From Heterostelium multicystogenum (lineage: Eukaryota; Evosea; Eumycetozoa; Acytosteliales; Acytosteliaceae): a DNA stretch of 64,000 nt. Made by a program: the position numbers and the translations under genes. Where the stretch lies: the NCBI GenBank assembly GCA_003667245.1, contig RCNN01000171.1, positions 1-64,000 on the forward strand, written 5' to 3'. This document shows positions 11,949 through 24,800 of this stretch, in pieces (position 1 is the stretch's first letter; the number at the start of each line of letters is the position of its first letter). A model generated the notes under the pieces. It saw nothing but the letters and a program-made list of their open reading frames with translations, was not told the DNA's origin and did no database searches.

Positions 11949-12708
11949 TCAAATCGAACGTTACTGGTTAAGCCGAATTTTACTCGTTTTTTAAAATAAT
12001 CATTTTGCACAGCCAGACCAACAACAACCAGTGCTTACATATTCGGCTTCTGGGTGCTCACTTTATTTTAGTTTTGCAACAAACAAAAAGGTATGTCTTA
12101 CAACAATGAACAACACAACACAACACATTCATTTTAAATGATGATAAAGTTTAATCTTTGAGATCCTAAGTGACTAGCAATCACCATCAAACCATGTGGA
12201 CATTTAAGATAAACGTCTGACCCTTTTTTTTAATTTTTAAATATTCTTTCTATTCAAATACAATCAACATTCATAATATAAGATATCAATATTTATATAT
12301 ATATACTAACTATAAGCTTATCTTTTAAAAATAGGATTTAGATTACATTCCGATTAACGTATAAGTTGTCTTGTTAGTTGATTGATTGATTGATTGATTT
12401 ATTTATCTTTAAACTTTAATTAAAATAAACAAAAATGATTATATTACATCTAAAATTAAGATTACTGCTCATCTACATAGAGTAGTTCTTCCTTTTTTAT
12501 TCTCTTTATGCTATCTATCATTTATAATGTTTGACACCAAAGAATGATGGAATCAAAACTGTCGAATCAAATAGAATAGACTGTAGAATCATTATTCAAC
12601 GAGAAATTTATTATTTTATATTTCCGTTGCGATGCACCAATGCATACGTATGCTAGTACACGGAACAGCATTTTAATTTCATGATATATACTATTATATG
12701 ATACAAAG
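11949..12708. other. Intergenic, no gene seen
   Basis: AT-rich spacer with a short (TTGA)n repeat near 12377-12398 and TA-rich runs near 12290-12305. No coding or RNA gene signal is recognised. Confidence 0.45.
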
Positions 12709-14012
12709 ATGTTTAGAATATCTAGTTCACTATTCAACAACCATCCCAGAAATGTTGTACATCTTAATTCTTTATATTATAAATTAGTTAGTAACTACTG
12801 CACTAGTAATAGTAGTTCTGTAAATAGTAATAATAACAATGGATCATCGGCTACTTCTGAAACATTGAGTGCTGCGGCTAAAGATTTAAACCCACAGCCA
12901 GATAAGATTAAAGTGTATAGATCAACCACCGATGACCCACTTTTTAATATTGCTACTGAAGATTGGCTATTTAAAACATTTGATCTAACAACACAGACTC
13001 TGTTCCTTTGGAGAAATGGTCCCACCGTAAGTTGTTATTATTATTATTATTGTATTTGCTTCATTCGTTGACATGTAGTCGTTAACTTTGGTTTTCGTAA
13101 TTGGACCATTCGATTGAATTGCAGTGCATTATTGGTAGACATCAAAATCCATTTAAAGAATGTCATCTGCAGCAGATGGAAAAGGATGGTGTCACTCTGG
13201 CTAGACGTTATTCGGGTGGTGGCGCGGTGTATCACGACCATGGAAATTCAATATTTACCTTCCTTTCGCCAACCGAGCACTACGATAAAACACAGAAATA
13301 CAAAGATGCTTATTGATGCGCTTGCCAAGTTCGGAGTGCAGGCCGAAGCATCCGGAAGAAATGACTTGGTCGTCGAGGGAAATCGAAAGGTTAGTGGATC
13401 TGCTTTTTAAACAGTCGGGCAAACGATCTTTCCACCACGGTACCATGCTTCTCGATCTTGACCTCAACGCACTGCAGCGCTACCTCAATCCCAACAAAGA
13501 AAAGCTAAAGTCGAAAGGCATCTCCTCGGTCGTAAGCAGAGTATGCAATCTTAAGACACTCGTTCCAGATATCACGCACAACAAGTGGTGTGAGTCTATG
13601 GTCGAGACATTCTACCAGCACTACAATAAGCGTTGTGATATCGAAGAGCTAAACCGCTCCGACCTCTATGCCATCCCATCGCTCAAGGAAGTGTACGACA
13701 CTCTCTCCAACTGGGAGTTGGCGTTTTGGAAACACACCAGAGTTTGACCACCAGTTCGAGACCAGATTCACATGGGGTATTGTCGACGTGAACATCAACA
13801 GCAACCACGGAGTCATTAAAGACTGCAAGATATACTCTGACTCTCTTAACCCCCTTATGATTGACAACGTAGCCAGCTCTATGATTGGTGAGACCTACAG
13901 CAGCCAAGGCATAACCAACGCCATTGAAAAGGCAAAATTGCATCACAGCAGCAACCCAGACACCATACTAGAGCTAGAGTCACTGAAGCAATGGTTATTA
14001 ACACAACTGTAA
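12709..14012 (+). CDS. Lipoate-protein ligase (LplA type), mitochondrial
   Basis: The enzyme attaches lipoate to E2 subunits of 2-oxoacid dehydrogenases and to the glycine-cleavage H protein. The N-terminal ~60 residues are Ser/Asn-rich and basic, as in a mitochondrial presequence. The catalytic domain follows: [22 protein letters not shown], an intron at 13027-13124 (GTAAGT...GCAG), [13 protein letters not shown], the lipoyl-adenylate loop [30 protein letters not shown] and [14 protein letters not shown]-terminal accessory domain contains [18 protein letters not shown] and [11 protein letters not shown]. Single-base frame breaks lie near 13308, 13405 (a T run) and 13715. All conserved motifs of the family survive across them, so a working gene is likely. 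The stop is at 14012. Confidence 0.9.
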
Positions 14013-14195
14013 TGATGATAGCACATGCCCCGCCCTATTATAATAAACCCGATCAACAATAATAATATTTCTTGGATGCACTATAAAAACTTCCCTTTAG
14101 AGAAATTTAAAATCACATGATCATATTGTTATATAATACAATATATCTTGATTAAAATACGTATATAATATATATACGATTGAAGCTAAACAACC

Positions 14196-17165
14196 ATGTC
14201 TGTCCAGAGTAGAGTAGATACTCCAACTACTTTATCCTATCGCACAGATCAAGGACTAGCTCAGTTTGATATATCTTTCGAGTCATGTGTTAGATTTGGA
14301 CTGTTTCATGGTGATCGTATTCAGGAGAGAGGTGTTTTCATGCAGGGCACCGGTATGATATCAAAAGAATGCATAGTAATATTAATTAGTCTATACTAAA
14401 ATTCAGTATTCTAAATACTAATGGGTAGTGATTGGTGTAAAAGGTGGTCAACTCTATGTACATTACGATAATAGCACTAGTGGTGCAACTTGTTCAGGCT
14501 TCAAGAGCATGGTTGAAGCCCGTCGAAGCCTCAGTCTCCTGAATAACAAGCAAATCGATGATAGAAAAGCTAAAGATATCCGCGCATTCTACAATAGAAC
14601 GCAATATCACAAGAGGTTTGGAAGCGAGTCACACAAGCAAGAGAACTATCTGTGTAATGATACGACATGCAAAGAACAGAGACATACGGACATTATCAGA
14701 AAAGTACTATGCCATAGAGTACTGTTTCGAAGAATCATAGAATCTTTTGACCGATTTACCTACTGGAACGCTGCTTTTAATGATGTGCCACTTCCGCTCT
14801 GTGACTTTTGGAGATTCACTTACAAGGAGCTTTACGATGTCGACTGGATGCTTTCAAATGGCCACTATGGACTGTTGGCCGATAAAATCAATCATGAAAG
14901 TGACAAGCTACTCCACATTTCAAGACTATCCAATGGATTCTTACTATCGATACAAGATATTCCACTAGATCTATTTATACAGATTTTCAACAAGCTCAAG
15001 TCTAATAGCCCTCAGAAGGTTTTGAGCCACTTTACCAATCTGATAAAGATCGTATTCAAAAGAGGTCGTCATGATATTGCTGAATTTCTTCTGAAGGACT
15101 GCCCCTTTAACCTGGCTGGCGAGCTAACACTTCACTCGAAGCTCTTCATACATTCAATCAATAATAACTATATCGATTTGATGAAATGGTTTAGATACTC
15201 CAGAAAAGACAGCGAAATGTTAGCGTCTATTGATGCAAAGCGCAAGACAAGCAGCATGGCAAGATATCTCTATGGACTCAATGTGGATATACTGTACATG
15301 TATCTAGGAAACGAGGATACAATATACAACCTTATTAAGCTGGGTGATATTGAACTGTATAACCAGATGCTAGCTACCAAATACAGTTTCTTTTTGCATC
15401 AACAAAACAGTTTAGACACAATGTCCAATGCAATTGATAGTATGCTCATGTCACTGGAAGAAGTCATACCAACAAGGAATCATTTACAACTGATATACTT
15501 CATTTTCAAAGACAAACATGGTATCAATGTTGAAGAGAACAAGCACATCAATAAGATTAAGCTAGATGGCTATGAGGATATTCAATGTGTTATAGACCTG
15601 TATCATATAAAGAAAGATTATATAGAGGCAAAGGTCGATAGTATATTTAGAGACACACCAACCAAGCTGTACTTTAAATACCTTACCCTCAAGAACAACC
15701 AAATGAACAACCGTGATCTCGCAAGATATATAGCCACTCACTATGCAGAGTCAATCTATAATCATGGTAGCATTGAGCAGATTGTTTTAGCCAATTCTTT
15801 AAATCTTAACATCACAGGAATAGTTGATCTTACAGATCATCATACAATTGAGATAATAGAGACAATTGGTCGGTTCCAGGACGTTAATGATATTATATGG
15901 TCTATTGATGATATATCTGACTATAACGGTGCCGCAGTGAAGCATCTTATCAAGAAGTATGGCGTCGTTCCAATGGTCTCTCCATCTGAAATGCAAGATT
16001 TCCGACTATCATTGTTTCAAAGAGACTTATTTGAAATAACTAGTCGATACTCAGCTTGGGAACCTCAAGATACCATTTGTTGCGCCTATCTACCATCACT
16101 GGAATCACTCGAGTTCATTAAATCAAATTACCCAATCTTTTCCAATATTGTATTTGAAGCTATTGATCAATGGACTCAGGCGGAAGCTCTGGAATACTAT
16201 TTGAAGCACTTTGGACCATCATGCATGATCACAACTAAACGCAATCTATTCAATCATTTCTTGGTGAACTCCATGCTGAATGCAAATTTCATTGGGGCGC
16301 ATGGACTTGGTACGGATCTTGGATACCTACGCGCCAAGCATTCTATCATCCAACTCTTGTTTTTTAGAGTCTTCTCTCAAATTACGTCAGCTCCACATTT
16401 CTGAATTCATTATCAAACAGAAACTGACTCCTGGAACATATATATCATCGACTAGCTGCCTTCCGAGCAACTGTGGTATTCTTCAGTTGTATATTGAATT
16501 ACAAGGAGCCGATCAACGCTTAATTGATGAATTCCAGTGGTATTCTATAAAATATAACAACCTCGAGTCGTTTTACCTATCTCCTAAATAATTTTAAAGC
16601 AAATCTGGAACTCAACAACACCTATCTCTATTGTATTCAATCAGATAGATCGGAATTTCTCAAAACAGGAATAGAGTATCAACTTCTAAACAACGAACCT
16701 GTTGATTTCATCTATTTGCAAAATATTCTTTTGGATAGTTTAGCCCCATCCTGTGCCTCTGTCCTGCCAAAAATTCCTACAAAAATCGCAAAGGTTTGTT
16801 TGTCCACACTATCAAAAATTTTGATTCAAAACTAAATTTTTGAGTTGAAAATTGATTTATTTTTAAATTAAATTAGGAATCTGGCAAAAGATAAAAACTC
16901 AACATTGATCAACCACCTATTCACTCCAGTTCTTGCAACACAACACACAATGTCAGACTTTATTAAGCATAGGAAACCATTAGTTCTAGCAGCACTTTCA
17001 CAGATCCTTAATGCCAACGTCTCTGAAGATAATGTAGACGCTCCAACTCTAGAGTTGGACCAAATGTATAACTATCATTTTATCACGGATTGTCCTGTGA
17101 ATAATTTCGTCAAGGATCCAAAACCCCATAAAGACCCCCGAGATTGGTTTAAAGCGAAACTCTAG
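14196..17165 (+). CDS. Large ankyrin-like dictyostelid protein, frame-broken
   Basis: The ATG at 14196 opens exon 1 (14196-14352). An intron at 14353-14428 (GTATGA...GGTAG) joins it in phase to a compact beta-rich module, FGLFHGDRIQERG...GTVIGVKGGQLYVHYD. A helix-rich region of about 640 residues follows, resembling the divergent ankyrin-like solenoids of dictyostelid multigene families (for example DLMKWFRYSRKDSEML, HDIAEFLLKDCP, GRMDLVRILDTYAPS). The frame slips near 16285 and 16575. A second intron is likely at about 16796-16876. The last block (DKNSTLINHLFTPVLATQ, NYHFITDCPVNNFVKDPKP) stops at 17165. That stop is only about 10 bp before the open frame that leads into the PARP-like domain, so one more missing or extra base would fuse the two. 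No enzymatic motif is seen in this part. Confidence 0.55.
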
Positions 17166-17175
17166 AACAGAACAG

Positions 17176-17845
17176 TTGCAGAATGGGCAAGGTGCAAACA
17201 ACAATCAACCAACAGTCATTAATGATAAAATAGACTGTTATATGCATTCTTACCAAGACCAGCCTTTAAATATACTGTTATTTGGACTCTACCAGCAACA
17301 AAAGAAACCTTCTTTCAGACAATTTAGTATAGATTTAAATCTTTCACTAGCTAGTGTAGGATATGACTATGACTTCACCAAAAAATCGTGACACTGCCGA
17401 ATACACCCGTGGAGGATTAGCTTACAATCGTCCAATGGCTTTTATAGATACGCCATAAATGTCGATGGCAAGTTTGATAAGGGTGACAACACGTGGGTTG
17501 GTGTGGGTCTTCGTACATCAAATTTTTGAATCATTAGACGGTGAATGGGTTGTCTCCTACCACGGCTCATCAACCTCCTCTAACAACAAAACAATGGCGA
17601 CAGACGTCGATCAGACACTTGCCAACGCCGTAGGTATCCCAGGATTCTACACCACACCAAGTATAGCTTTAGCAGAGAAGTATGCACAGAAGTTTGTATT
17701 CCAAAACCATGTCTACATTGCAGTTTTTCAGAATCGCATCAATCCAAATACGTTAAAGACTATTGATAGCCAACACGGTAAATTCTACCTTAGTCCACCC
17801 GAGGATATAAGACCATATGGCATTTGCATCAAGAAAATACTATAA
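17176..17845 (+). CDS. PARP-like ADP-ribosyltransferase-fold domain protein
   Basis: The open frame starts at 17176, with the first in-frame ATG at 17242. The C-terminal domain holds an ordered motif set: GYDYDFTK, EYTRGGLAYNRP, INVDGKFDKGDNTWVG, GEWVVSYHGS, GFYTTPSIALAEKYAQKF, VYIAVFQNRINPN, FYLSPPEDIRPYGICIKKI. I recognise this set from uncharacterised proteins of amoebae and fungi. The HG[ST] motif plus a Y-x-T/P...A-x-x-YA block resemble motifs 1 and 2 of the H-Y-E PARP fold. A clear motif-3 glutamate is not evident, so activity is uncertain. Frame breaks occur at an A run near 17386, near 17436 and at a T run near 17525. It may be the C-terminus of the preceding ankyrin-like gene rather than a separate gene, since it lacks a convincing own start. 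Confidence 0.6.
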
Positions 17846-18140
17846 CATAAATTATAAATCAATTCTCAAATCAAAATTGTAAATAAATAAATATAAAAAT
17901 ACATGGAGAAAGAGGTCGACCAATCTCCACCTTAAATCCAGGAGCAGTGTTGTTGTTATATCTAGATCATAATTTGATTGTTTTATTTTTTTTTTTTATT
18001 TTTATCTAAGTGAAGTCTTCACACCTTTTTGATTTCAAATCTGAAGACTGCTCTTTCATGTGACATCACCAGATATCTGTTTTTTTATATACTCATGAGT
18101 AATCCGCTGCTAGATCTCGTTGATAAACATATAAATAGCT

Positions 18141-18839
18141 ATGGTGAAGGTAAAGGCAACAAAGACCAAGGAAATCAACAAAAAATGGAGTCTCTTCAAT
18201 GCTATAAGTATTGGAAAGCTACTTGGTCAGTCACTCGGTGTCAATGGCGGCGATATGATGATTGTTGATCAGAATGGCAAAATACAAGTAACCAATGATG
18301 GCTGGACGATAATGAATAGCTTATCACGTCAATCGAACACCTATGGTCAAACAAACAGAGACGCTTTGATGGAGGATGAGTCCACAACTACACCTACACC
18401 ACAGCACGGTGCTCCACAACCTACCAATAGTAACAGTGGTGATGGTGGCAATCGATTCAACTCGAAATCAAGCAACAACAGATTGAGAATGCAATCTGTC
18501 ATTGAAATTATTATAAAATGCTGCTCTGATCATAATACTTCGTTTGGCGATGGCACAACAACTATTGTCGTTCTCATTGGTGCAATGTGTCAGGCTGTTC
18601 TGCGTCTGATGGAGGAGCATTCCATTCACAGATCAGTTATCATTAAGGTATTCAAAACATGCACTCAAGAGAGCAATCTCACTCATTGATAGTTGGGCAA
18701 TCGACTTGCAAATTGATGAGTCATCTCCTTCTAAAATCAAACTACAAGATATAGGAGAATGTTGTTTAAACTCAAAGTCAATGTCAAGTTGGAAAAGTAA
18801 GCTTACTTTGATGTGTATTGATGCAATTCAATGGTTGGC

Positions 18840-18870
<31 letters not shown>

Positions 18871-19984
18871 ACAAAAGAAGAAACTGAAATTGATCTTTTT
18901 GGTGGATCCAATGGTATAGAGTTGGACTTAAGCCGAATTAGATTGTTAAAGATTGAAAGTGGAAGCATAGAGGATACATCTTTGGTTAGAGGTATAGTTA
19001 TGAAACGATATCTTGTCAGTGAATCAATGCCAAAGACTTTAGAAAATCCCAAAGTAGCAGTCCTATCTTTCCCTCTGGAAATTCCTGTACCCGCCAACAG
19101 ATACTCTATAAACATCTCAGCAAGTGATATGTCAAAAACTAGTTGACATGATTGACAGGGAACATTTATCATATGTGGAGAGACTAAAATCAATAGACGT
19201 AAACCTCATCGTTTGTCAATGGGGTATAGACCCTGCTGTCATACAACTTCTCTCAAATGAAGGTATTTCTGCGTTGGTGTGGGTACCAGGCGATGAATTG
19301 GAGCGAATAGCAATTGCAACTGGTGCAAGTATAGCATGGTCATTTGATTCACTGAAACCATCCCACCTGGGGCATGCAGGACGAATGTCTGAAAAAGTTA
19401 TGGACAATGAGAATTCGCGATACATATTTTTGGAAGGCTGCAACTATAATCAATCGCCAATCCAAACAATGGTATTGAGAGGAGGAGGCGAGCAGATATG
19501 CCAAGAACTAGAGGAATGTACAAAAGACTGTTTAAATGTATTGGCCAATACATTGAGGAATCCTAGACTTTTGGTTGGCGGTGGCGTAACAGAACTCCAA
19601 TTGTATACAGCTTTAAATAGGGAATTGGAAGAATCTGTTGATGAGCATCTTACTATCGAGTATGAATTGGCGATGAAAGCTTGGTGTTCATCTTTGCTGT
19701 CCATTCCGTCATCCCTCATCGAAAATACAGGAATGCTTGACGGGACCGATGTCCTCTGGAAATTAATACAAATACATGAGAAACAAGGAGTAGGATGCAA
19801 TCTTGGTGCTAATCTATACTATGGAACATCCCTCAACGAAAATACAGAGATTATCACTGATCTATCGACCAACAAAGTCTATGAGTTACTGGACCAAAAG
19901 AAATCAATCCTTTCACTGGCAACCGAAACAGTCTGTCTGATATCGAGGATAAATTCATTTGTGATATCTTCAAGCGGCAGTTAA
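18141..19984 (+). CDS. Divergent group II chaperonin (CCT/MKKS-like)
   Basis: I take the ATG at 18141 (MVKVKATKTKEINKKWS). The apical and equatorial signatures of TCP-1 chaperonins are present but altered. GKLLGQSLGVNGGDMMIVD stands where SLGPxGMDKM is usual, VTNDGWTIMNSL for TNDGATIL, and FGDGTTTIVVLIG is the nucleotide-binding GDGTTT motif. CQWGIDPAVIQLLSNEGISAL matches the apical GIDPxAxxxLxxxGI block, and LLVGGGVTELQLYTAL the GGGATE block. Insertions of low complexity occur after NSL (about 50 residues) and as a Q9 run near 18843-18869. Frame breaks near 18656 (an A run) and 19128 separate three well-conserved pieces. Total length is about 610 residues, longer than canonical CCT subunits. 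Divergence and insertions suggest a non-canonical paralogue of the MKKS/BBS6 kind rather than one of the eight CCT subunits; this placement is tentative. Confidence 0.72.
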
Positions 19985-20203
19985 TAAACACACAAAAATA
20001 CCAAAGGTTTAACCTTAAAAGAAAAGAGCCTCGAAAACAATGAAGACTCTTTCGATTTATTAAAAAGAAAAAAAAGAGATTATAAGATTTAAATTGTCAT
20101 GTTACATGTTTCTCAGAGTTGTCTTGTCGTTGTATTATCGATTGGAATTGGAAGTGTCGAATTGGCGATTGTGTAAAAAAAAATTGGTGAAATAAATATA
20201 TGC

Positions 20204-21833
20204 TTAGTTGGAAGACTCCTTGATGTCGTGGTGAGTGATGGCCTTCTTGGAGCTGAAAAGACGTCTGAAACATTCGGCGAAAATTTCCAAAACAATGAAT
20301 GGACCGACATCTGGTCTGAGGAACCAGGTCTTTGGTTCAACACCAGTCATAACGGCAGCCCATTCAGCCAAGAAACGAGCACCACGCTTACCGATCAAGT
20401 TGGCAGCAGCGTCCAATACGATTGGGAAACGGTACAAGAACAATGACATGGTCATGGAGGTGGAGAATTCGTGTCCGAATCTGGCCATCCAACGGTCTTG
20501 GTATCTGGAGAGAGATTGGTGGGAAAGATCCTTCTCAGTGAAAGCCTTGATCAAGACCTCAGCACCGATCTTACCACCTTCCATGGCGTATTGGATACCC
20601 TCACCAGTAAGTGGATCGATGAAACCAGCAGCATCACCAATAATGATCAAATGGTCATCGAATGACTTCTTGATACCACCCAAACGGAGTGGAGCAGCCT
20701 TCATACGCTCGATATCTGGGTTTGGACCGAGAGCCTTGCTGATGAATGGGTCGTTCTTGATGTAGTCGTGGTGGTAGAAGTCCAAATCTTCGTTCTTGAC
20801 GTCACCACCTGGGATGATATAGGCCAAGTAGTTGAGTTCATCACGAGCCTCACGGATGATGGCACAATAACCTGGGAGCAATGACTTTGGATAGAAGACA
20901 ACACCATCATACTTGAAGGTCTTGTTGTTCTTTACGTAGGCACGTGAGCAAATACCGTTTGGTTCAGTCTTGACGTAACCGAGGGCACGGGCAGTGGATG
21001 ATGGGGAACCATCAGCACAGACCAAACAACGGGCACGGTAGACGATTGGTTCGTTGTTCTCTGAACCGATGCATTGGACAGTCCACAAACCAGTGTTACG
21101 GTCGAATGTGCAGGTTTGGACGGTGGTGTTCTCATAGAGCTCAGCACCCATACGCTTGGCAGCCTTGGCGATCTTCTCATCCAAGTAGATACGCTTGACG
21201 GCAATGACAGCACCACGGTTGTACTTGGCATCACGAGCCATCTCCTTGGCGGAGTTACCAATGAAGGAGTTACCGTTTGGTGAGACGAAACCACCGTTTT
21301 GGGCGAAATGTCCGAGATCCTCATCGACGAGTTCCTTCATGACACCCATTTCACGCAAGATGTCTTGAGCCATAGTGGCGACGGCATCACCGCAGAACTT
21401 GTCACGTGGGAACTTCTTCTTCTCCAAAAGGGCAACCTTTCTACCCTCACGAGCCAAGTAGTATCCCAAAGTTGAACCAGATGGACCAGCACCAACAACA
21501 GCAACATCATAGATCTCTTCTTCGTAAGTAATACCCTGAACGTATTTTAAAGAAATAATTAATTTTTTAGAGTTAATTATGAATTTTCTGGATGTCAATA
21601 ATAAATTGATGACTACATACTGGGATGGCAGCGAAGTTGTATCTCTTCTCAGTACCCTTGACGATCTTGGCGACGGTCTTGGCAGCGAGCAAACCAGCAC
21701 CAACGGCAGTGACACCAGCAACAACTGGGTGTTCACGGACGTACTTGTTGTCAAGAACCTTTTGGACACCTGGGACCTTGGTAAGGTTGTTTTGAATCAA
21801 GGAAATAGTAGATTGAATGGTTTTGTAATCCAT
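20204..21833 (-). CDS. Geranylgeranyl-reductase-family FAD oxidoreductase
   Basis: Intact two-exon gene. Exon 1 is 21621-21833 (MDYKTIQSTISL...), the intron 21536-21620 (GTATGT...TTCAG, phase 0), and exon 2 20204-21535; 514 residues. Exon 1 carries a hydrophobic segment (VVAGVTAVGAGLLAAKTVAKIV) that may anchor the enzyme to a membrane. Exon 2 holds the dinucleotide-binding VAVVGAGPSGSTLGYYLA, the family signature FPRDKFCGDAV, ARCLVCADGSPSSTARALG, and the FAD-binding GDAAGFIDPLTGEGIQYAM. The family reduces isoprenoid double bonds of geranylgeranyl chains: chlorophyll and tocopherol side chains in plants, archaeal lipids. The substrate here cannot be read from sequence; isoprenoid quinone or dolichol-type chains are possible. 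Codon use is strongly biased toward C-ending codons, unlike its neighbours, suggesting high expression. No frame break is present. Confidence 0.88.
21536..21620 (-). other. Intron in geranylgeranyl-reductase gene
   Basis: GTATGT donor at 21620 and TTCAG acceptor at 21536. Splicing joins ...AAIP to GITYEEE in phase 0. Confidence 0.8.
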
Positions 21834-24800
21834 ATTTGTTGTATATGTGTGCTGGCGTTTAATTAAACAACTAAAAGAATCGACTGTCAATACTATTGTG
21901 AATTAAGGTGATTGCAGCTCGAGTGCAGGAAGGTGTCTGGAAAAAAAAATAATGAAAAAAAAATTAAAAAAATTAAAATAATATTAAAAAAAAGAAATCA
22001 GACTTGGTATCATCATCAAAATGACCATATAGACCGTTGTGATTTTCAAGCTTACACTTCACTTTGGAATAAACCAAAAGCGAAAAAAAAGTAATCAAAA
22101 AAAATAGCCTCCAATTTTCAAAAATAAAATAAAAAATAAAATGTTAACAATAATTATCTTGTTGGTCCAGGGAACACAGTAACGGCACTATAGCAAGATA
22201 TTCATATGAAGTGGAGTTGGACTAAAACTAAAGTCACCTCACTAAAATATAATATACCTATACATATTAGTATGTTCATTTAATGGTTTCTATTTGTAAA
22301 AGTTAAGATCATTGTGTGTATGACTTTGATGTAATAAAAACGGGTGATAGGAGTTATTTTAGTTTTTGATAGTTTGGTTGACTTAATTAAAATTATGTAA
22401 ATTTTTGATAAATCAACTCTATTAGATTTACTTTACAATATTCTTTCTTTTTATATCAAAAGTGTAACAGTAAGGTTTATGGAGGGTACAGTGACATCAA
22501 CACCAAATCCACGGGATCATAAAACAAAAAACTTTTGTTTTTTTGTGTGAAAAACCAACAAAGTGATAGGAGGATAAAAAAAACTAAACTATAAAAGTAA
22601 TTTAGTTTTGTTCTTTCCTCTCTACAAAGAAAATAATTAATAATTAAAAGAATATATAAAAAATCAAGATCGTCCTCCAATCAATATCAAATCTCACCCA
22701 CCTGCAAAAATTGCTCCTCAAGTCATGTGATTGGTTCAGAGGTTGCAAAAGCCCCCAACTATTGATTACCTTCTCACTTTCAAGAAAATCAAAAAACAAT
22801 TTGTTTGCATCATTTTGTGAATTAATTTTCACAAACAGTTTTCTGAACCATACCGGATTAATTAATGAAATGATTGTGTTTTCTTTTTTGAGATAAAAAT
22901 AAATAAAAATTAACCAAAGTTTGAGGGAGCTTGTGAGTTGGTGATGTTATAGTTCATAAAATCGATTCGAATCAACCACTAGGTGATGGAGTTGAAACGA
23001 CCTAACCACCATTTATCTCTTACAATCATACACATAATTATAGGAGTGATTGTTGTTTAAACTATCTCTTATATCAACCAGCCAGCCAGAGCAAAATCAA
23101 CATCATCATCAATTCGCAGCGCAACAGTGCAGTGTTTCAAGTAACGATTCTAGCTGCACCAATTTCCAGAAAACACCATCATCATCACCAACAACACAGC
23201 AATATCGTAAATTCTTTTCTGGCTAAGTATATATCTCAACTGAAACGATTAAGCTTTGCCAACACCACGATCTGTATCCTTTGTGGTGTAGTTATCTCTT
23301 TCTGAATAATTGGTTAATGTTGGAACAAGAGCTGTTCCTATCTCAGAGTACTTCCACCAACTAAATCAAAAATCAAATTAATTTTTATTGATTAGGGTCA
23401 GTATTATCTACATCACCACCATCACAATCCTATATCTTGTACCTCTTCAACCAAAACACTTGGATGTTTGCCTTCAATTCTTTTTTTGGTCCATCCTCCT
23501 GTTTCTATTTTCAAATCAATGATTCTTTTATGGTTATAGTGTTTAAATTCATGAATAATGAAACAGTTAATCTTTTAATATTCTGAAAGATAAATTATAA
23601 TCCAAAAAGAAACACATTTAAGTAAGAATCAAAGAAAATTGTAAACAAATATTTAAAGTATCCTCAAATAATAATAGTAGTAGATATTCACATAAAACTA
23701 GATTGACAATACAAATTCATTGTATAAACTAATAACAGTAAATATTCATATTTCCAAACTATTGGCTGTCATCTTTCCATCTTTCCACATCACAATCAAA
23801 CTGTGTTCCTAAGCATGCTTAATAGTAATCATAACAGCTCCACTTTTAATCCCAATTCCAGTGAAAATTATTTTTAATAAAGTTGTAAACATACAATATT
23901 CTCATTGTAAACTCATTTCCTATTGATCAGTTAATTAATTGTTTGGATGTCAGTTAGCTTGTGGATCACTCAGATTGTGTACAAAATAGGAAATTTGTGC
24001 TCCCACATTCCAGTAGATCTTTGTTTGTTCAATAGTTTTCTTAGATTAAGCCCACAAATCTACTGGCCCTAAAACATCTCCCCAAAAGCTATTATTTTAT
24101 TCTGAAATACCAAACACACAATCACCATCCTTATCATACTCCAATCACTACGCCACTTCTATACTATGGGTCTACGTACTACCTCTTCCATAATATTCTA
24201 AGTGACCACAATCATACTTAATCTTGTTGTGTTGATGGTATTTCATCACCTGCTCCTTCATTTCACTAAATCATATCCAAAACAAACACACTTGAGCGCT
24301 TGAGTGGATTAGTGTGTGAGTGTGTGATAGTGATTGCTCAAGCTTGAAAAAGAAAAAGCTACCAAAAGGTTTTGTTTGGTCCCCATTAAAGGTAAAACAC
24401 CTTAATCGAAAAAAACCATCAAAATTCTGTTTTTCATTTTTTGTTTGCAGACCAAATAAACACACAACTTTTCAATTAATGTGTGGTAAATGCGTGTTTT
24501 ATGGGCATTTTACAAAAGGAAAGAGGTTTGTGTTGTGTGACAGGTGCTGAGCAACAACACACTCACACACTTCCATCAACACAATGCCATGGCACACAGG
24601 CGCGTGCTAGTGTTGGTGTTGGTTATGGTGAAGTCTATGTCAAAACACCAAACACTAGTTCTCACCCTTCCCTTCCAACTTGGTAATTTATTACTTAACA
24701 AGAAAACTGGGTTGAAAATACTTTTTTCCTTTTTGCTTGTTTTTTTTTTTTTGCATGAATGCAAAGTTTTGTTTATTCTTTCAATTCGGATCACCCTATA

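Noticed and set aside
20235..21324. Several long ORFs overlapping the flavoprotein
   Set aside because: Shadows caused by strong codon bias; only the minus frame with FAD motifs and a proper intron is supported.
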